A DNA stretch of 64,000 bases from Caballeronia sp. dw_19 (GTDB lineage: Bacteria; Pseudomonadota; Gammaproteobacteria; Burkholderiales; Burkholderiaceae), in the NCBI RefSeq assembly GCF_018449515.1, contig NZ_JAAVUQ010000013.1:62001-126000 (forward strand), in the 5' to 3' direction. The translations under genes and the position numbers were made by a program. Shown one piece after another: positions 36,576 to 45,210 of this stretch. The stretch's first letter is position 1. Every line of letters starts with the position of its first letter. Below the pieces are notes generated by a model. The model had not been told where the DNA came from. It worked only from the letters and a program-made list of their open reading frames with translations, and searched no databases.

Positions 36576-37229
36576 TTACGCAGCGATCTCAGGACGGATG
36601 TCAGCCGTGCGGCTAACCGGCGCGGAAAAACGCGACACCAGCAGCGACTTGATCAGATCGAACTGATTCACCGTCATGCGAATGCGCTTGTTGAAGTAGT
36701 TGAGGAAGATCACGCAAATAATCGCGATCACCAGACCGCAGGCCGTTGCCGTCAGTGCATGGCCGATACCGCCGGTCACGCCGTTCGGGTTGGACGCACC
36801 GCTTTCGCCCAGCACATTGAACGACTCCACCATGCCGATGATCGTGCCGAGCAGACCGAGCAGCGGCCCGAGCGTCACGGCCGTGTCGAGGACCCACAGG
36901 TTGCGGTCGAGGCGCGGCATCTGGAACATGATCGTTTCTTCGATCTCGCGTTCGACCACGGCTTCGGCGCGGCCATTGACCTTCATCGCGCTGCGCACAA
37001 GTTCAGCCTGCACCGTGGTTTCGTAGTGCTTCACGACCTTCGCTGCGTCCTCAGGATGATTCGCCTTGAGCAGCTTGAGATCGTGCTCGATGGTCTTGCC
37101 GGCGCGCACGGCTTTCGTGAAGAACACCAGACGCTCAATGATGACGGCCATGCCGAGCAAGAAGATGACTCCCAGAAGAGGGATAAGGCCCATCGACTGG
37201 ACGGAATAGTTGATCAGGGTTTGCAGCAC
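36576..37229 (-). CDS. exbB: ExbB/TolQ-family proton-channel protein
   Basis: 217 residues with three membrane helices. The first is LIPLLGVIFLLGMAVIIERL; the other two flank GGIGHALTATACGLVIAIIC, the conserved channel-lining Thr/Ala/Gly-rich segment; between helices LGPLLGLLGTIIGMVESFNV is the MotA/TolQ/ExbB signature. It is the first gene of the seven-gene run on the minus strand. The promoter must lie in the AT-rich region that also serves the divergent receptor gene. Confidence 0.92.
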   Translation of the reverse strand: MLQTLINYSVQSMGLIPLLGVIFLLGMAVIIERLVFFTKAVRAGKTIEHDLKLLKANHPEDAAKVVKHYETTVQAELVRSAMKVNGRAEAVVEREIEETIMFQMPRLDRNLWVLDTAVTLGPLLGLLGTIIGMVESFNVLGESGASNPNGVTGGIGHALTATACGLVIAIICVIFLNYFNKRIRMTVNQFDLIKSLLVSRFSAPVSRTADIRPEIAA

Positions 37230-37657
37230 TGCGGTCTCCGGTTGAGGACAAAAAAATGCTAATCAGTTTGGGAATAACGGTGTTTTCTCTTTACCGCCGC
37301 CGACATTGAACGTTGGCGAAAAGCGCAAGGCACTAAGCAACCGCCATGCCAACCGAAACTGAATTTTTGTCCAACCTGATCTTAGGATTGCAATAACGCC
37401 TTGATTTTACGGCGCATTAAGAAATCATCGAATCGCACCCATGCAGCTGAAAATAGAGCGTGCCATTCGCCGCTCTTAATAACACAAAGCCACACGACTG
37501 CAATCACGGTTTTTTTAGCTGCTCCCAAAGACGGGATCACGTTATTCGTGCAAACAACTCCCCAATTTTGGGCGAACGAAAGCAATTTGTAATATTATAT
37601 TATTGCATATATGCTTATTCTGATCACCAGAAATACCATTCAATTTCCGCGCTCGGC

Positions 37658-37696
37658 CCGTAGACGCTTATCCCTTTAGGGGTGGGCCTTCTACGG
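37658..37696 (+). ncRNA. possible structured RNA or leader hairpin
   Basis: CCGTAGA (37658-37664) pairs perfectly with TCTACGG (37690-37696). Inside this stem, ATCCC-TTTA-GGGGT forms a second hairpin. A GC-rich two-stem fold within AT-rich DNA upstream of the receptor could be a leader element or small-RNA end. It matches no riboswitch class I know. Confidence 0.3.
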
Positions 37697-37705
37697 CACT
37701 ATCAC

Positions 37706-37728
37706 ATAAGCGTATAGGTTATGCTTAT
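37706..37728. promoter_or_regulatory. inverted GCTTAT pair, candidate operator
   Basis: ATAAGC (37706-37711) and GCTTAT (37723-37728) form an inverted repeat with an 11-base spacer. Two more direct GCTTAT copies lie at 37613-37618 and 37666-37671. The cluster suggests a regulator with several sites between exbB and the receptor gene; no regulator gene lies adjacent. Confidence 0.35.
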
Positions 37729-37810
37729 ACTCTGCACCGGCAACAAGATTTAGCCGATTTATTCCGCATCACGTCCCAATGCACTACACATTCTTACTTT
37801 TCCCTTTCTA

Positions 37811-37827
37811 GGTGCATTTAATGCACC
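37811..37827. promoter_or_regulatory. perfect palindrome GGTGCATTTAATGCACC
   Basis: Seven-base arms with a three-base centre. A further GTGCAT lies at 37955-37960. It is a candidate dimer-binding site in the divergent region; the regulator is unknown. Confidence 0.4.
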
Positions 37828-38027
37828 ATTAGTATAAATCTCGATAATAAAAATATCTTCAATACATCAACACGAAACAGTAATTTTGTGGTAATAAAAT
37901 TGAAATGTTCATAACTTGATAATGATTTGGCACAATTTTTAAAATAACAAAAAAGTGCATCATTTCAATTTCTTACAGCAGAATTAAATAGCAAAATCCT
38001 GCCTTCATCGATTATCTCTTGCGCAAA

Positions 38028-38044
38028 TTGGCACAACTCGTGCT
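38028..38044 (+). promoter_or_regulatory. possible sigma-54 promoter of the receptor gene
   Basis: TTGGCACAACTCGTGCT matches TTGGCAC-N5-TTGCT with one mismatch (GTGCT) and exactly ten bases between GG and GC. It lies about 210 bases before the receptor start. No sigma-54 activator gene is adjacent, so it may be chance. Confidence 0.35.
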
Positions 38045-38251
38045 CTTGATGCTGCCGCTTCATCAACGGCGTTATTCAACACCTATTTAGATTGCGCCTT
38101 GACTGCCGATGCTCACCGGCGTGCACCAGCGACGGACCTCAAACGAAGTGCGAAGCAACACGCCGGCGATATCGCGTGACCGTTCGGGCAATCCGCCGGG
38201 AACGACATGGTTCATTCGATCAAATATGCTCACTGACAAGAGGGAGAGCAC

Positions 38252-40936
38252 GTGAAACAGAAGAGATTGGTAACGGCGATCAAGGGCATTATTGGCGCCG
38301 AACTCGTGCTGAGCGCCGCGTTTATTCCGATGGCGTACGCACAAAGCAGCGACCAGAGCACAGCAGCAGGTACTACGGGCACCACTACGGTCGGAGCGCC
38401 TGCCGCTGCGACCAAGCTGGAGAAAGTCGAAGTCACGGGCTCGTTGATCCGCACCTCGGACAAGGTCGGCACGGCTGAAGTCCAGACGATAACTACTAAG
38501 GATATCGAACAAAGTGGCTACACGACCGTGGCCGATTTCCTGCGCGGCATTTCCGCCAACTCAGGCAGCAGCTGGTCACAATCGACCACCAACACGACCG
38601 CGCCTGGCGGTGCAGGCATCGCGCTGCGCGGCCTCAGCGAAAAATACACGCTGGTGCTGGTCGACGGCCAGCGCGTGGCCAACTACGCGAACGCGGTGAA
38701 CTTCACCGACACCTTCTTCGACGTCAACTCGATCCCGCTGAACATCATCGACCGCGTTGAAGTCGTGAAGTCGGGCGCCGTGTCGCAATACGGCTCCGAC
38801 GCCATTGCGGGCGTGGTCAACATCATTACGAAGAAGACGTATCAAGGTCTTCAGATCGACGGACAGCTCGGCAAGGCGCAACACCCGGGCGACGGACAAG
38901 GCAACTTCAGCGTGCTCGGCGGCTTCGGCAATCTCGGCACCGACCGCTACAACATTACGGGCGCGGTGAGCTGGTACCGCGACACGGGTTCGAAATTCGG
39001 CGACCGCGACGCCACGAGCGATCAGTCCTTCGCCGGCCGCGATGGCGGCCCGACCGCGCCGCTGACCAACCAGCAATCGTTCTGGACCACGCCGGGCGGC
39101 AAAGTTCCCCTGACTCCTTGCCTGCCGGGACAAACCACTGACCGTACGGGCAACACTTGTGTGATCAGCACCGCTAACGCCTTGTCGCTCATGCCGGCCA
39201 CCACACGCCTTAACGCCAAGCTGCGCGGCACGGTTCAGGTCACCGACGACATCCAGGCCTATGCCGACTTGTGGGCAAGCCGCAATGAAACGGTCCAGGC
39301 GCTCGGCTATACCGGGATGACCTCGTCGTCGAACGTATGGGATCCGACGACCAATTCGATCCTGCCACTGAACCGCACCGTGCCGGCTTCCAACCCGTAC
39401 AACCCGTTCGGCGTTGCGACCCCGCTCAGCTACATCTTCCCGACCTCAATGGTCGGCGTGGATGCGGTATCGACGTACTGGAAGGCATCGACAGGCGTGA
39501 AGGGCTCGTTCACCACGCCGAAGTTCGGCGACTGGGACTGGAAACTCGATGCAGGCCACTCGCAAAGCACGGTCAGCAGCACGTACTTCAACTCGCTCAA
39601 CGTAGCAGGCATCCAGAACGTGCTGAACAACGGCACGTATAACTTCGCCAACCCGTCTGCTACGCCGAACGGTTTGAACGGCCTGTTCCAGAACGACTAC
39701 CAGTTGTCCATTTCGAAGCTCGATGCTGTGTCGGCACAAGCTTCCACGGGCAATCTGTTCACGCTGCCCGCAGGCAACGTAGGTCTTGGTCTGGGTACGG
39801 AGTTCCGCCACGAAAGTTCGGTGATCAATCCCCGCACGTATTCGAGCCTGGGCATTGTGGCGCCGGCCAACATCCAATCGGTCGACGGCTCGCGCAACGT
39901 GGCAGCCGTGTTCTATCAGGTTGATATTCCGATCTTTCGCGCGCTGACGTTCACGCAATCGGGACGCTACGACCACTACAGCGACTTCGGCGGCGCGTTC
40001 TCCCCAAGCTTCGCGCTGCGATACCAGCCGGTTCAGGCACTGACCGGATTCGCTTCGTACAGCCGCGGTTTCCGCGCGCCGACGCTGGTTGAAAACTCGC
40101 AAGCGTCGTATATCGGTCGTCAGACGCTGAACGATCCGTTCGCACCGGGTGGTCCGGCTAACATCGCGGCCACCGAATTGTCGAACGGCAATCCGAACCT
40201 GCAACCGGAACGCACGAAGAACTTCAACCTTGGCTTCGCGTTGTCGCCGGACAGCACGACGGATATCGGCGGCGGCTTCTACAAGATCACCATCGACGGC
40301 GTGATCGGCACGTCAGATCCGCAAGCGCTGCTCAACGCGAACAATCCGGCCAGCGTGGTGCGCAATCCGGACGGGTCGCTGGGCTATATCAAGATGCCTT
40401 TCGTGAACCTCGGCTCGCTCGATACCGATGGCTTCGACTTCAACTGGCGCAAGACGCTCGGCACCGCGTTCGGCAACTTCACGCTGGCCGGCGACTGGCA
40501 ATACGTGTGGCACTACAAGCTGCGCTCGCCGGGTGCCGACACGCAAGATCTCGCGGGCAACAACCTGGCTCTGAACCAGCCGTTCGGCGCATCGAATCCG
40601 CGCTGGAAGGGCAACACGAGCTTGTCGTGGGACTATCGCCGCTTCCTCACGACGCTCTCGTGGCAGTACACGGGTCCGTACGCGAACACGATTGCGTCGT
40701 CCAACGACGACCGCGGTTCGTACGGCGTGGGTTCGTATAGTCAGTTCAACTTGTACACAAGCTATCGCGGCTTCAAGAACTGGACCGTTTATGGCGGCAT
40801 CAACAACGTGTTCGACAAGCGTCCGCCGTTCGACGTCGTATGGACGGAAGGCCAGAACCAGAGCGGTTATGACTCGTCGCTGTACAGCGCAATTGGCCGC
40901 ACGTTCCAGATCGGCGCTACATACCGCTTCAAATAA
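38252..40936 (+). CDS. TonB-dependent outer-membrane receptor
   Basis: 894 residues. It has a signal peptide (about 1-29, ending PMAYAQ), a TonB-box region near VEVTGSLIRT, a plug domain (TIEQSGYTTVADFLRGIS-like start, GIALRGLSEKYTLVLVDGQR, NIIDRVEVVKSGAVSQYGSD, GVVNIITKK) and a long beta barrel ending in SAIGRTFQIGATYRFK. This oligopeptide/Oar-like branch lacks an N-terminal signalling domain. Divergent exbB-exbD-tonB-yejABEF genes make a peptide or peptide-like metabolite the likely cargo (inference). The ATG at 38252 follows GGGAGAGCACGT. A strong hairpin follows the gene. Confidence 0.92.
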   Translation: MKQKRLVTAIKGIIGAELVLSAAFIPMAYAQSSDQSTAAGTTGTTTVGAPAAATKLEKVEVTGSLIRTSDKVGTAEVQTITTKDIEQSGYTTVADFLRGISANSGSSWSQSTTNTTAPGGAGIALRGLSEKYTLVLVDGQRVANYANAVNFTDTFFDVNSIPLNIIDRVEVVKSGAVSQYGSDAIAGVVNIITKKTYQGLQIDGQLGKAQHPGDGQGNFSVLGGFGNLGTDRYNITGAVSWYRDTGSKFGDRDATSDQSFAGRDGGPTAPLTNQQSFWTTPGGKVPLTPCLPGQTTDRTGNTCVISTANALSLMPATTRLNAKLRGTVQVTDDIQAYADLWASRNETVQALGYTGMTSSSNVWDPTTNSILPLNRTVPASNPYNPFGVATPLSYIFPTSMVGVDAVSTYWKASTGVKGSFTTPKFGDWDWKLDAGHSQSTVSSTYFNSLNVAGIQNVLNNGTYNFANPSATPNGLNGLFQNDYQLSISKLDAVSAQASTGNLFTLPAGNVGLGLGTEFRHESSVINPRTYSSLGIVAPANIQSVDGSRNVAAVFYQVDIPIFRALTFTQSGRYDHYSDFGGAFSPSFALRYQPVQALTGFASYSRGFRAPTLVENSQASYIGRQTLNDPFAPGGPANIAATELSNGNPNLQPERTKNFNLGFALSPDSTTDIGGGFYKITIDGVIGTSDPQALLNANNPASVVRNPDGSLGYIKMPFVNLGSLDTDGFDFNWRKTLGTAFGNFTLAGDWQYVWHYKLRSPGADTQDLAGNNLALNQPFGASNPRWKGNTSLSWDYRRFLTTLSWQYTGPYANTIASSNDDRGSYGVGSYSQFNLYTSYRGFKNWTVYGGINNVFDKRPPFDVVWTEGQNQSGYDSSLYSAIGRTFQIGATYRFK

Positions 40937-40962
40937 GCTCTAGCTTTTTATAGCGCTTGAAT

Positions 40963-40998
40963 CTGTCCGGGGCACGAAGGTTTTCGTGTCCCGGACAG
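40963..40998 (+). terminator. terminator-like hairpin after the receptor gene
   Basis: CTGTCCGGGGCACGAA (40963-40978) pairs with TTCGTGTCCCGGACAG (40983-40998): a 16-base stem with a single G-U pair and a 4-base loop. The T run after it is weak. It lies 26 bases past the receptor stop. Confidence 0.75.
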
Positions 40999-41075
40999 TG
41001 CGTTTATGCCCCTGCTTTTTGCTCAACCGCAATCCCAAGTACGCTTGAACGAGCGAAACCCATGGCTTCTTCAGC

Positions 41076-42029
41076 TTAGCCCTGGGCAGGCTCGAACGGT
41101 ACGGCCTCCCGGCTGGCCATCATCGTGATCCATTGCTCAAATGCCATGACGGCGTCATCGCCGGCGCGATCGGCATTGATCACTAGCGCGTAGTCGGCGG
41201 CGCGCCATGTTGGCGCTGCAATCGGACACACGAGGCGCCCCGCGGCAAGGTCGCGCCCTATCAGCGGCAGCGATGCCAGTGTTACACCCAGACCCTCCAC
41301 GGCTGCGGCAAGCTGGAGGTTCACGTGGTCGAACTCGGCATGACGGGCAGCCCGCAGGTCGGGCGCACCGGCTTCCTGAAGCCAGTGCGCCCAGGCTGTG
41401 CGCGTACTGGCGGAATGCAGCAGGGTGTGATGGCGAAGATCTGTCACTTCCTGTATCGGATGCTGGCGCAGCAGTGCAGGGCTGCAGGCGGGCAGACGCA
41501 AGTCGGCCATCAGCGTGCGCGACACGACGCCAGCGCCTTGTTCGGGTCCGGAGCGAACCCCGATGTCGAAGGCGTCGCCGATATAGCGCAACTTGCGCGA
41601 TGTGGTCGACACCCGCACGTCGATGTCGGGGTAACGCGTCTGAAAGTCGGCCAGACGCGGCAGTAGCCAGCACAGCGCGAAACTCGCCGGCACATTCACA
41701 CGCACGATGCCCGATACCCGGCGCGTAAATTCATCGTGGCGCAGCCGCGCCGCCGCGGCGCCCAGGCGCTCGAACGCGTTGCTCACATCGTTCAGCAGCG
41801 CAGCGCCTTCATCGGTAAGCACAACGCCGCGCGGGCGGCGCTCGAACAACGGCAAGCCGAACCAGTCTTCCAGCAACCTGATCTGCTTTCCGACGGCCCA
41901 GTGGGTGACATGCAAATCGGTTGCGGCGCCGGCGAAGCTGCCGTGACGGGCTACCGCTTCGAAATTGCGCAACGCGTTAAGTGGCGGCAGCTTGTCGCGA
42001 TCCTTTTCAGTGCCTTTGTCTCTATTCAT
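41076..42029 (-). CDS. LysR-family regulator (GcvA-like)
   Basis: 317 residues. The helix-turn-helix (PPLNALRNFEAVARHGSFAG, AVGKQIRLLEDWFGLPLFER) is of the GcvA subgroup, which regulates amino-acid and related genes. The effector domain includes FALCWLLPRLADFQTRYPDI and AAAVEGLGVTLASLPL. It diverges from an MFS exporter/SDR pair and is their likely regulator. The short TCAATTGA palindrome at 42066-42073 between the two starts could be part of its site. Confidence 0.88.
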   Translation of the reverse strand: MNRDKGTEKDRDKLPPLNALRNFEAVARHGSFAGAATDLHVTHWAVGKQIRLLEDWFGLPLFERRPRGVVLTDEGAALLNDVSNAFERLGAAAARLRHDEFTRRVSGIVRVNVPASFALCWLLPRLADFQTRYPDIDVRVSTTSRKLRYIGDAFDIGVRSGPEQGAGVVSRTLMADLRLPACSPALLRQHPIQEVTDLRHHTLLHSASTRTAWAHWLQEAGAPDLRAARHAEFDHVNLQLAAAVEGLGVTLASLPLIGRDLAAGRLVCPIAAPTWRAADYALVINADRAGDDAVMAFEQWITMMASREAVPFEPAQG

Positions 42030-42168
42030 GGCGTGACTTTTTTTCTCCGTTGACGCGATATTAGCTCAATTGAACTGCATCGTCGTCCGGTCATAAAATT
42101 GCCACATGGAGCCTGAACGCGCCACGGCGACTTGCCTTTCCGGGTTGCCTCGTGAGAAGAGAATTTAT

Positions 42169-43392
42169 ATGCCCTTGCCACTTCTTTCCCTATTGCCCGC
42201 ACAGCAGGTCGATTCCGCCGGCCTGCCGGTCGCCCCGTCACGCTCTCGCGTGCTCTGGCTTTCATGCGTCGCGCACGCGATGCACGATGGCTACACAGAC
42301 ATGATCTATGCGTTGTTACCCGTTTGGCAGGCCGACTTCGGTCTTGATTTTGCCGCCCTGGCTATCCTGCGCGGTATCTATGCCGGCACGATGGCCACGC
42401 TCCAACTGCCTGCCGGGCGCCTGGCGCAATGGCTGGGCAGTCGGGCCACGCTGGCCCTCGGCACCCTGTTGGCTGCGCTCGGCTATGCGGTTGCGGGGAT
42501 GTCAGGCGGCCTGCTCGGCCTGTGCGTGGCCTTGGCTATTTCGGGCAGCGGTTCGAGCACGCAACACCCCATCGCCTCGGGCGCCGTCTCTCGTATCTAC
42601 GGGCGCAATGCCAGAGGACCTCTAAGCATCTACAATTTTTCCGGAGACCTCGGTAAATCCGCACTGCCAGCTGCCATTTCGCTGCTCGTGACCATGATGC
42701 CGTGGCGTCATGCGTTGTGGATTGTGTCTGCATTGGGCTGCGTAATTGCCGCGGTCATCGCGCTATTTTTCCCGTCAATACCGCGCGACGCACCGGTGGA
42801 CGTAAATGCGCCTGGCCACGGTCGCAGCACCGTGGGAACAGGTTTTTCCCTTCTGTTCGCGATTGGCGTGCTCGACACAGCCGTGCGTATGGGGCTGCTC
42901 ACCTTCTTGCCGTTCTTGCTCAAGACAAAAGGCGTCTCGCTGCCGATGGTGGGGACCGCGCTGGCGCTGGTCTTTATCGGTGGTGCGGCCGGCAAGTTCG
43001 CTTGCGGCTGGCTTGGCGCACGCATGGGAGTGATAGGCACGGTGCTGGTCACCGAGGGCGGCACGGCGGCCTGCATCGTCGCCGTGATGTTTCTGCCACT
43101 GGCGCTCACCATGGTGCTGCTGCCGCTCCTGGGCATGATGCTCAACGGCACCTCCTCCGTGCTTTATGGAACAGTTCCGGAAATGGCGGCCCCCGAGCGT
43201 ACTGAGCGCGCATTCGCGTTGTTTTACACGGGGACGATAGCGTCGGGTGCGATCTCACCGGTCATCTATGGCTTTCTTGGCGACCGGATCGGCGTACACG
43301 GCGCTACTTTTGCCACGGCTCTGACCGCGTTGGCGATCTTTCCGCTGGCGATCGCACTGCGCTCGCATCTGGCACCCGAGGAAAGACCGTGA
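42169..43392 (+). CDS. MFS transporter (fosmidomycin-resistance/Fsr-like)
   Basis: About 407 residues and twelve membrane helices. The opening VAHAMHDGYTDMIYALLPVW resembles the Fsr (fosmidomycin resistance) branch, with GIYAGTMATLQLPAGRLAQW and GRNARGPLSIYNFSGDLGKS later. It is probably an efflux pump. The ATG at 42169 has a GAAGAGAA site; the frame extends to 42106 without one. The gene is followed after 69 bases by an SDR gene and diverges from a LysR gene. Confidence 0.85.
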   Translation: MPLPLLSLLPAQQVDSAGLPVAPSRSRVLWLSCVAHAMHDGYTDMIYALLPVWQADFGLDFAALAILRGIYAGTMATLQLPAGRLAQWLGSRATLALGTLLAALGYAVAGMSGGLLGLCVALAISGSGSSTQHPIASGAVSRIYGRNARGPLSIYNFSGDLGKSALPAAISLLVTMMPWRHALWIVSALGCVIAAVIALFFPSIPRDAPVDVNAPGHGRSTVGTGFSLLFAIGVLDTAVRMGLLTFLPFLLKTKGVSLPMVGTALALVFIGGAAGKFACGWLGARMGVIGTVLVTEGGTAACIVAVMFLPLALTMVLLPLLGMMLNGTSSVLYGTVPEMAAPERTERAFALFYTGTIASGAISPVIYGFLGDRIGVHGATFATALTALAIFPLAIALRSHLAPEERP

Positions 43393-43461
43393 GCACAGGC
43401 CGCGATAATTATCAGGTACATCCTCAGCATGACAACCATTCAACAAGGAAATACTCCACCC

Positions 43462-44208
43462 ATGGCAAATACATTGGTTATCACCGGAGCGAGCCGCGGG
43501 ATCGGCGCAGCGACCGCGAAGCTTGCAGCCAGGCACGGCTTTGCGGTGTGCGTCGGTTATCGAGCCGACGTGGAGGCTGCTGAGCGCGTGGTAGCCGACA
43601 TCAAGGCTGCGGGGGGCAGCGCGATCGCCGTCCACGTGGATGTCGCAAATGAGGAGGACGTGATCGCACTCTTCGAAACAGCGGAGCGCAACTTAGGCCC
43701 TATCGTTGGGCTGGTCAACAATGCGGCCATGAACGAGCGCCACAGCCGGGTAGAGGATTACTCACACGCCCGGTTACAACGCATATTCGCGGTGAATGCA
43801 ATAGGTCCATTCCTGTGTTCGCGAGAGGCGGTTCGCCGGATGGCAACGAGCCACGGAGGGGCGGGCGGCGCCATCGTCAATGTATCTTCCTCCTCAGCCC
43901 AGATGGGCTCCCCCAACGAATACGTCGATTACGCCGCGACCAAGGGCGCACTGGAAACAATGACGATCGGCTTGTCAAAGGAGGTCGCGCGCGACGGCAT
44001 TCGTGTGAATGGCGTGCGTCCCGGCCATATCTACACCGACATACATGCCAGCGGCGGCGAGCCGGGGCGGGTCGATCGCCTGAAGAGCACCATCCCGATG
44101 GGTCGCGGCGGCCAGCCGGAGGAAGTGGCTGAGGCCATCGTCTGGTTGTTAAGTGACAAAGCGTCGTTCGTGACAGGCGGCTTTGTTAATGTTAATGGAG
44201 GGAAATGA
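43462..44208 (+). CDS. Short-chain dehydrogenase/reductase (SDR)
   Basis: 248 residues of classical SDR form: cofactor motif TGASRGIGAATA near residue 8, NNAAM near 90, Ser in NVSSSSAQMG and the catalytic YxxxK in YVDYAATKGAL, then VRPGHIYTDIHASGG. It is an NAD(P)H-dependent oxidoreductase, often called YgfF/FabG-like; the substrate is unknown. The ATG at 43462 is preferred over 43429, since AAGGAA lies upstream and MANTLVITGAS is the family start. Its stop overlaps the ATG of a broken downstream gene, so it was once part of a longer operon. Confidence 0.88.
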   Translation: MANTLVITGASRGIGAATAKLAARHGFAVCVGYRADVEAAERVVADIKAAGGSAIAVHVDVANEEDVIALFETAERNLGPIVGLVNNAAMNERHSRVEDYSHARLQRIFAVNAIGPFLCSREAVRRMATSHGGAGGAIVNVSSSSAQMGSPNEYVDYAATKGALETMTIGLSKEVARDGIRVNGVRPGHIYTDIHASGGEPGRVDRLKSTIPMGRGGQPEEVAEAIVWLLSDKASFVTGGFVNVNGGK

Positions 44209-44372
44209 ACAAGGCATCAGTGCTGCAGAAGCATCGCCATGTTCTGATGCCGTGGCCGGTCCAGGCGAACCACGGCTCGAACTCGATCTGGGGACCAGCG
44301 AGCATCCGTTTCGAAACAGAATGCTACTCATGGTCTGGCTCCCGACTGAAGCTGATGTCTGAATTCATTTGA
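44205..44372 (+). pseudogene. truncated gene start, possibly class-III aminotransferase
   Basis: A 55-codon frame whose ATG overlaps the SDR stop (ATGA) and follows GGAGGGAA, so it has a genuine start. Residues 1-39 (MNKASVLQKHRHVLMPWPVQ, then ANHGSNSIWGPASIRFETE) resemble the N-terminus of class-III pyridoxal-phosphate aminotransferases as I recall them. From about residue 40 the sequence becomes unrelated and stops. The rest of the enzyme is missing. The frame runs into the remnant ABC ATPase gene on the other strand, consistent with a deletion junction near 44325-44365. Confidence 0.45.
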
Positions 44373-44704
44373 TATCCTCAGCGCGATGACACGAGAGCTC
44401 GCGGCCATCCACCACCCGCAGCTTTGGTTCTTCGGCTCGGCAGCGGCCGATGGCATACGGACAGCGCTGATGAAACGCGCAGCCTGACGGCCGCGCCTGC
44501 GTTGTGCTCGGGAATTTCCGCTAGCAACGCTTCGGTGTACGGATGATGTGGCGCAGCGAAGATATCGGGCACGCGATTGGTTTCAATGACCTTGCCCGCA
44601 TACATCACCGCGACACGTCGAGCGACTTCCGACACGACGGCGAGGTCGTGCGAAATCAGTACAAGCGCCATGCCCCGCTCCTTCTGCAAACTGACGAGCA
44701 GTGC
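44365..44704 (-). pseudogene. remnant of an oligopeptide ABC transporter ATPase
   Basis: Only the C-terminal third of a DppD/OppD-type ATPase is left. One frame reads ALLVSLQKERGMALVLISHD, then VAVMYAGKVIE and PHHPYTEALLAEIPEHNAGA. The rest of the family C-terminus, CAFHQRCPYAIGRCRAEEP ... SCHRAEDIK, continues in a different frame to the stop at 44365-44367. About 50 bases that would encode the linking segment are missing. Walker A, the signature motif and Walker B are gone, so the product cannot be functional. Sequence upstream of about 44704 is unrelated. Confidence 0.8.
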
Positions 44705-44904
44705 ATTGCCTGCAAGAGATAAATCCTCGCCGAAACAGCGGTCAAGACGTCCATCTGGGCCACCGTCGAAACGGCTATTCGAGCGCGGCTCCAATCGCCT
44801 CGGAACGACGAGCTTTGCCGGCAGAAGTCGCTGGTGTCAGCCTCGAAACGCTCGAAGATGACACTCCCGCTATACACTGACACCCTTTCAATGCCGCCAA
44901 CGCC

Positions 44905-45210
44905 ATGTCTGCAGAACAACCAACTGACGAGCAGCACAAGAACGCGACCCCATTTAAACGCGAGCCGGTGCCTGATTTACCCCGAAAACTGCCGACCGGG
45001 TCTAACGGCATCGAACCGGCGGTCGCCACCGGCTTTTGCGGGTTGATGCTTGATGCCGGTGCCTGGGCTTTCACGCGTGACAAAAGCGGAGACTTCTTCC
45101 CCGCGCTCACGCCCATTTGCATGGTTGCGGGCGCTATCCTTACCACGATCAGTGTCGTATTGTTCGGTCTTGTCTGGCTCAGGCGCCAACGCGCTTTGCG
45201 CTCAAAATGA
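44905..45210 (+). CDS. Small membrane protein, unknown
   Basis: 101 residues. A polar Pro-rich N-terminus (about 1-35) is followed by a moderately hydrophobic segment (AVATGFCGLMLDAGAWAF) and a clear membrane helix (ICMVAGAILTTISVVLFGLV), ending in a positively charged tail (WLRRQRALRSK). I recognise no family. No strong ribosome site precedes the ATG, but the composition is that of a real membrane protein. It lies beside the deletion scar and is not obviously linked to other genes. Confidence 0.5.
   Translation: MSAEQPTDEQHKNATPFKREPVPDLPRKLPTGSNGIEPAVATGFCGLMLDAGAWAFTRDKSGDFFPALTPICMVAGAILTTISVVLFGLVWLRRQRALRSK

Larger units (their letters stand above)
37230..38251. other. 1-kb AT-rich divergent regulatory region
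   Basis: This separates exbB and the TonB-dependent receptor gene. From about 37480 to 38030 the DNA is strikingly AT-rich against the GC-rich genes on either side. No protein is evident. It contains a hairpin (37658-37696), four GCTTAT motifs (37613, 37666, 37706 inverted, 37723), the palindrome GGTGCATTTAATGCACC (37811-37827) and a possible sigma-54 promoter (38028-38044), listed separately. Confidence 0.75.

Noticed and set aside
37918..37936. Fur box (GATAATGAT start) before the receptor gene
   Set aside because: Only the first nine bases fit; the remainder matches the 19-base consensus no better than chance.
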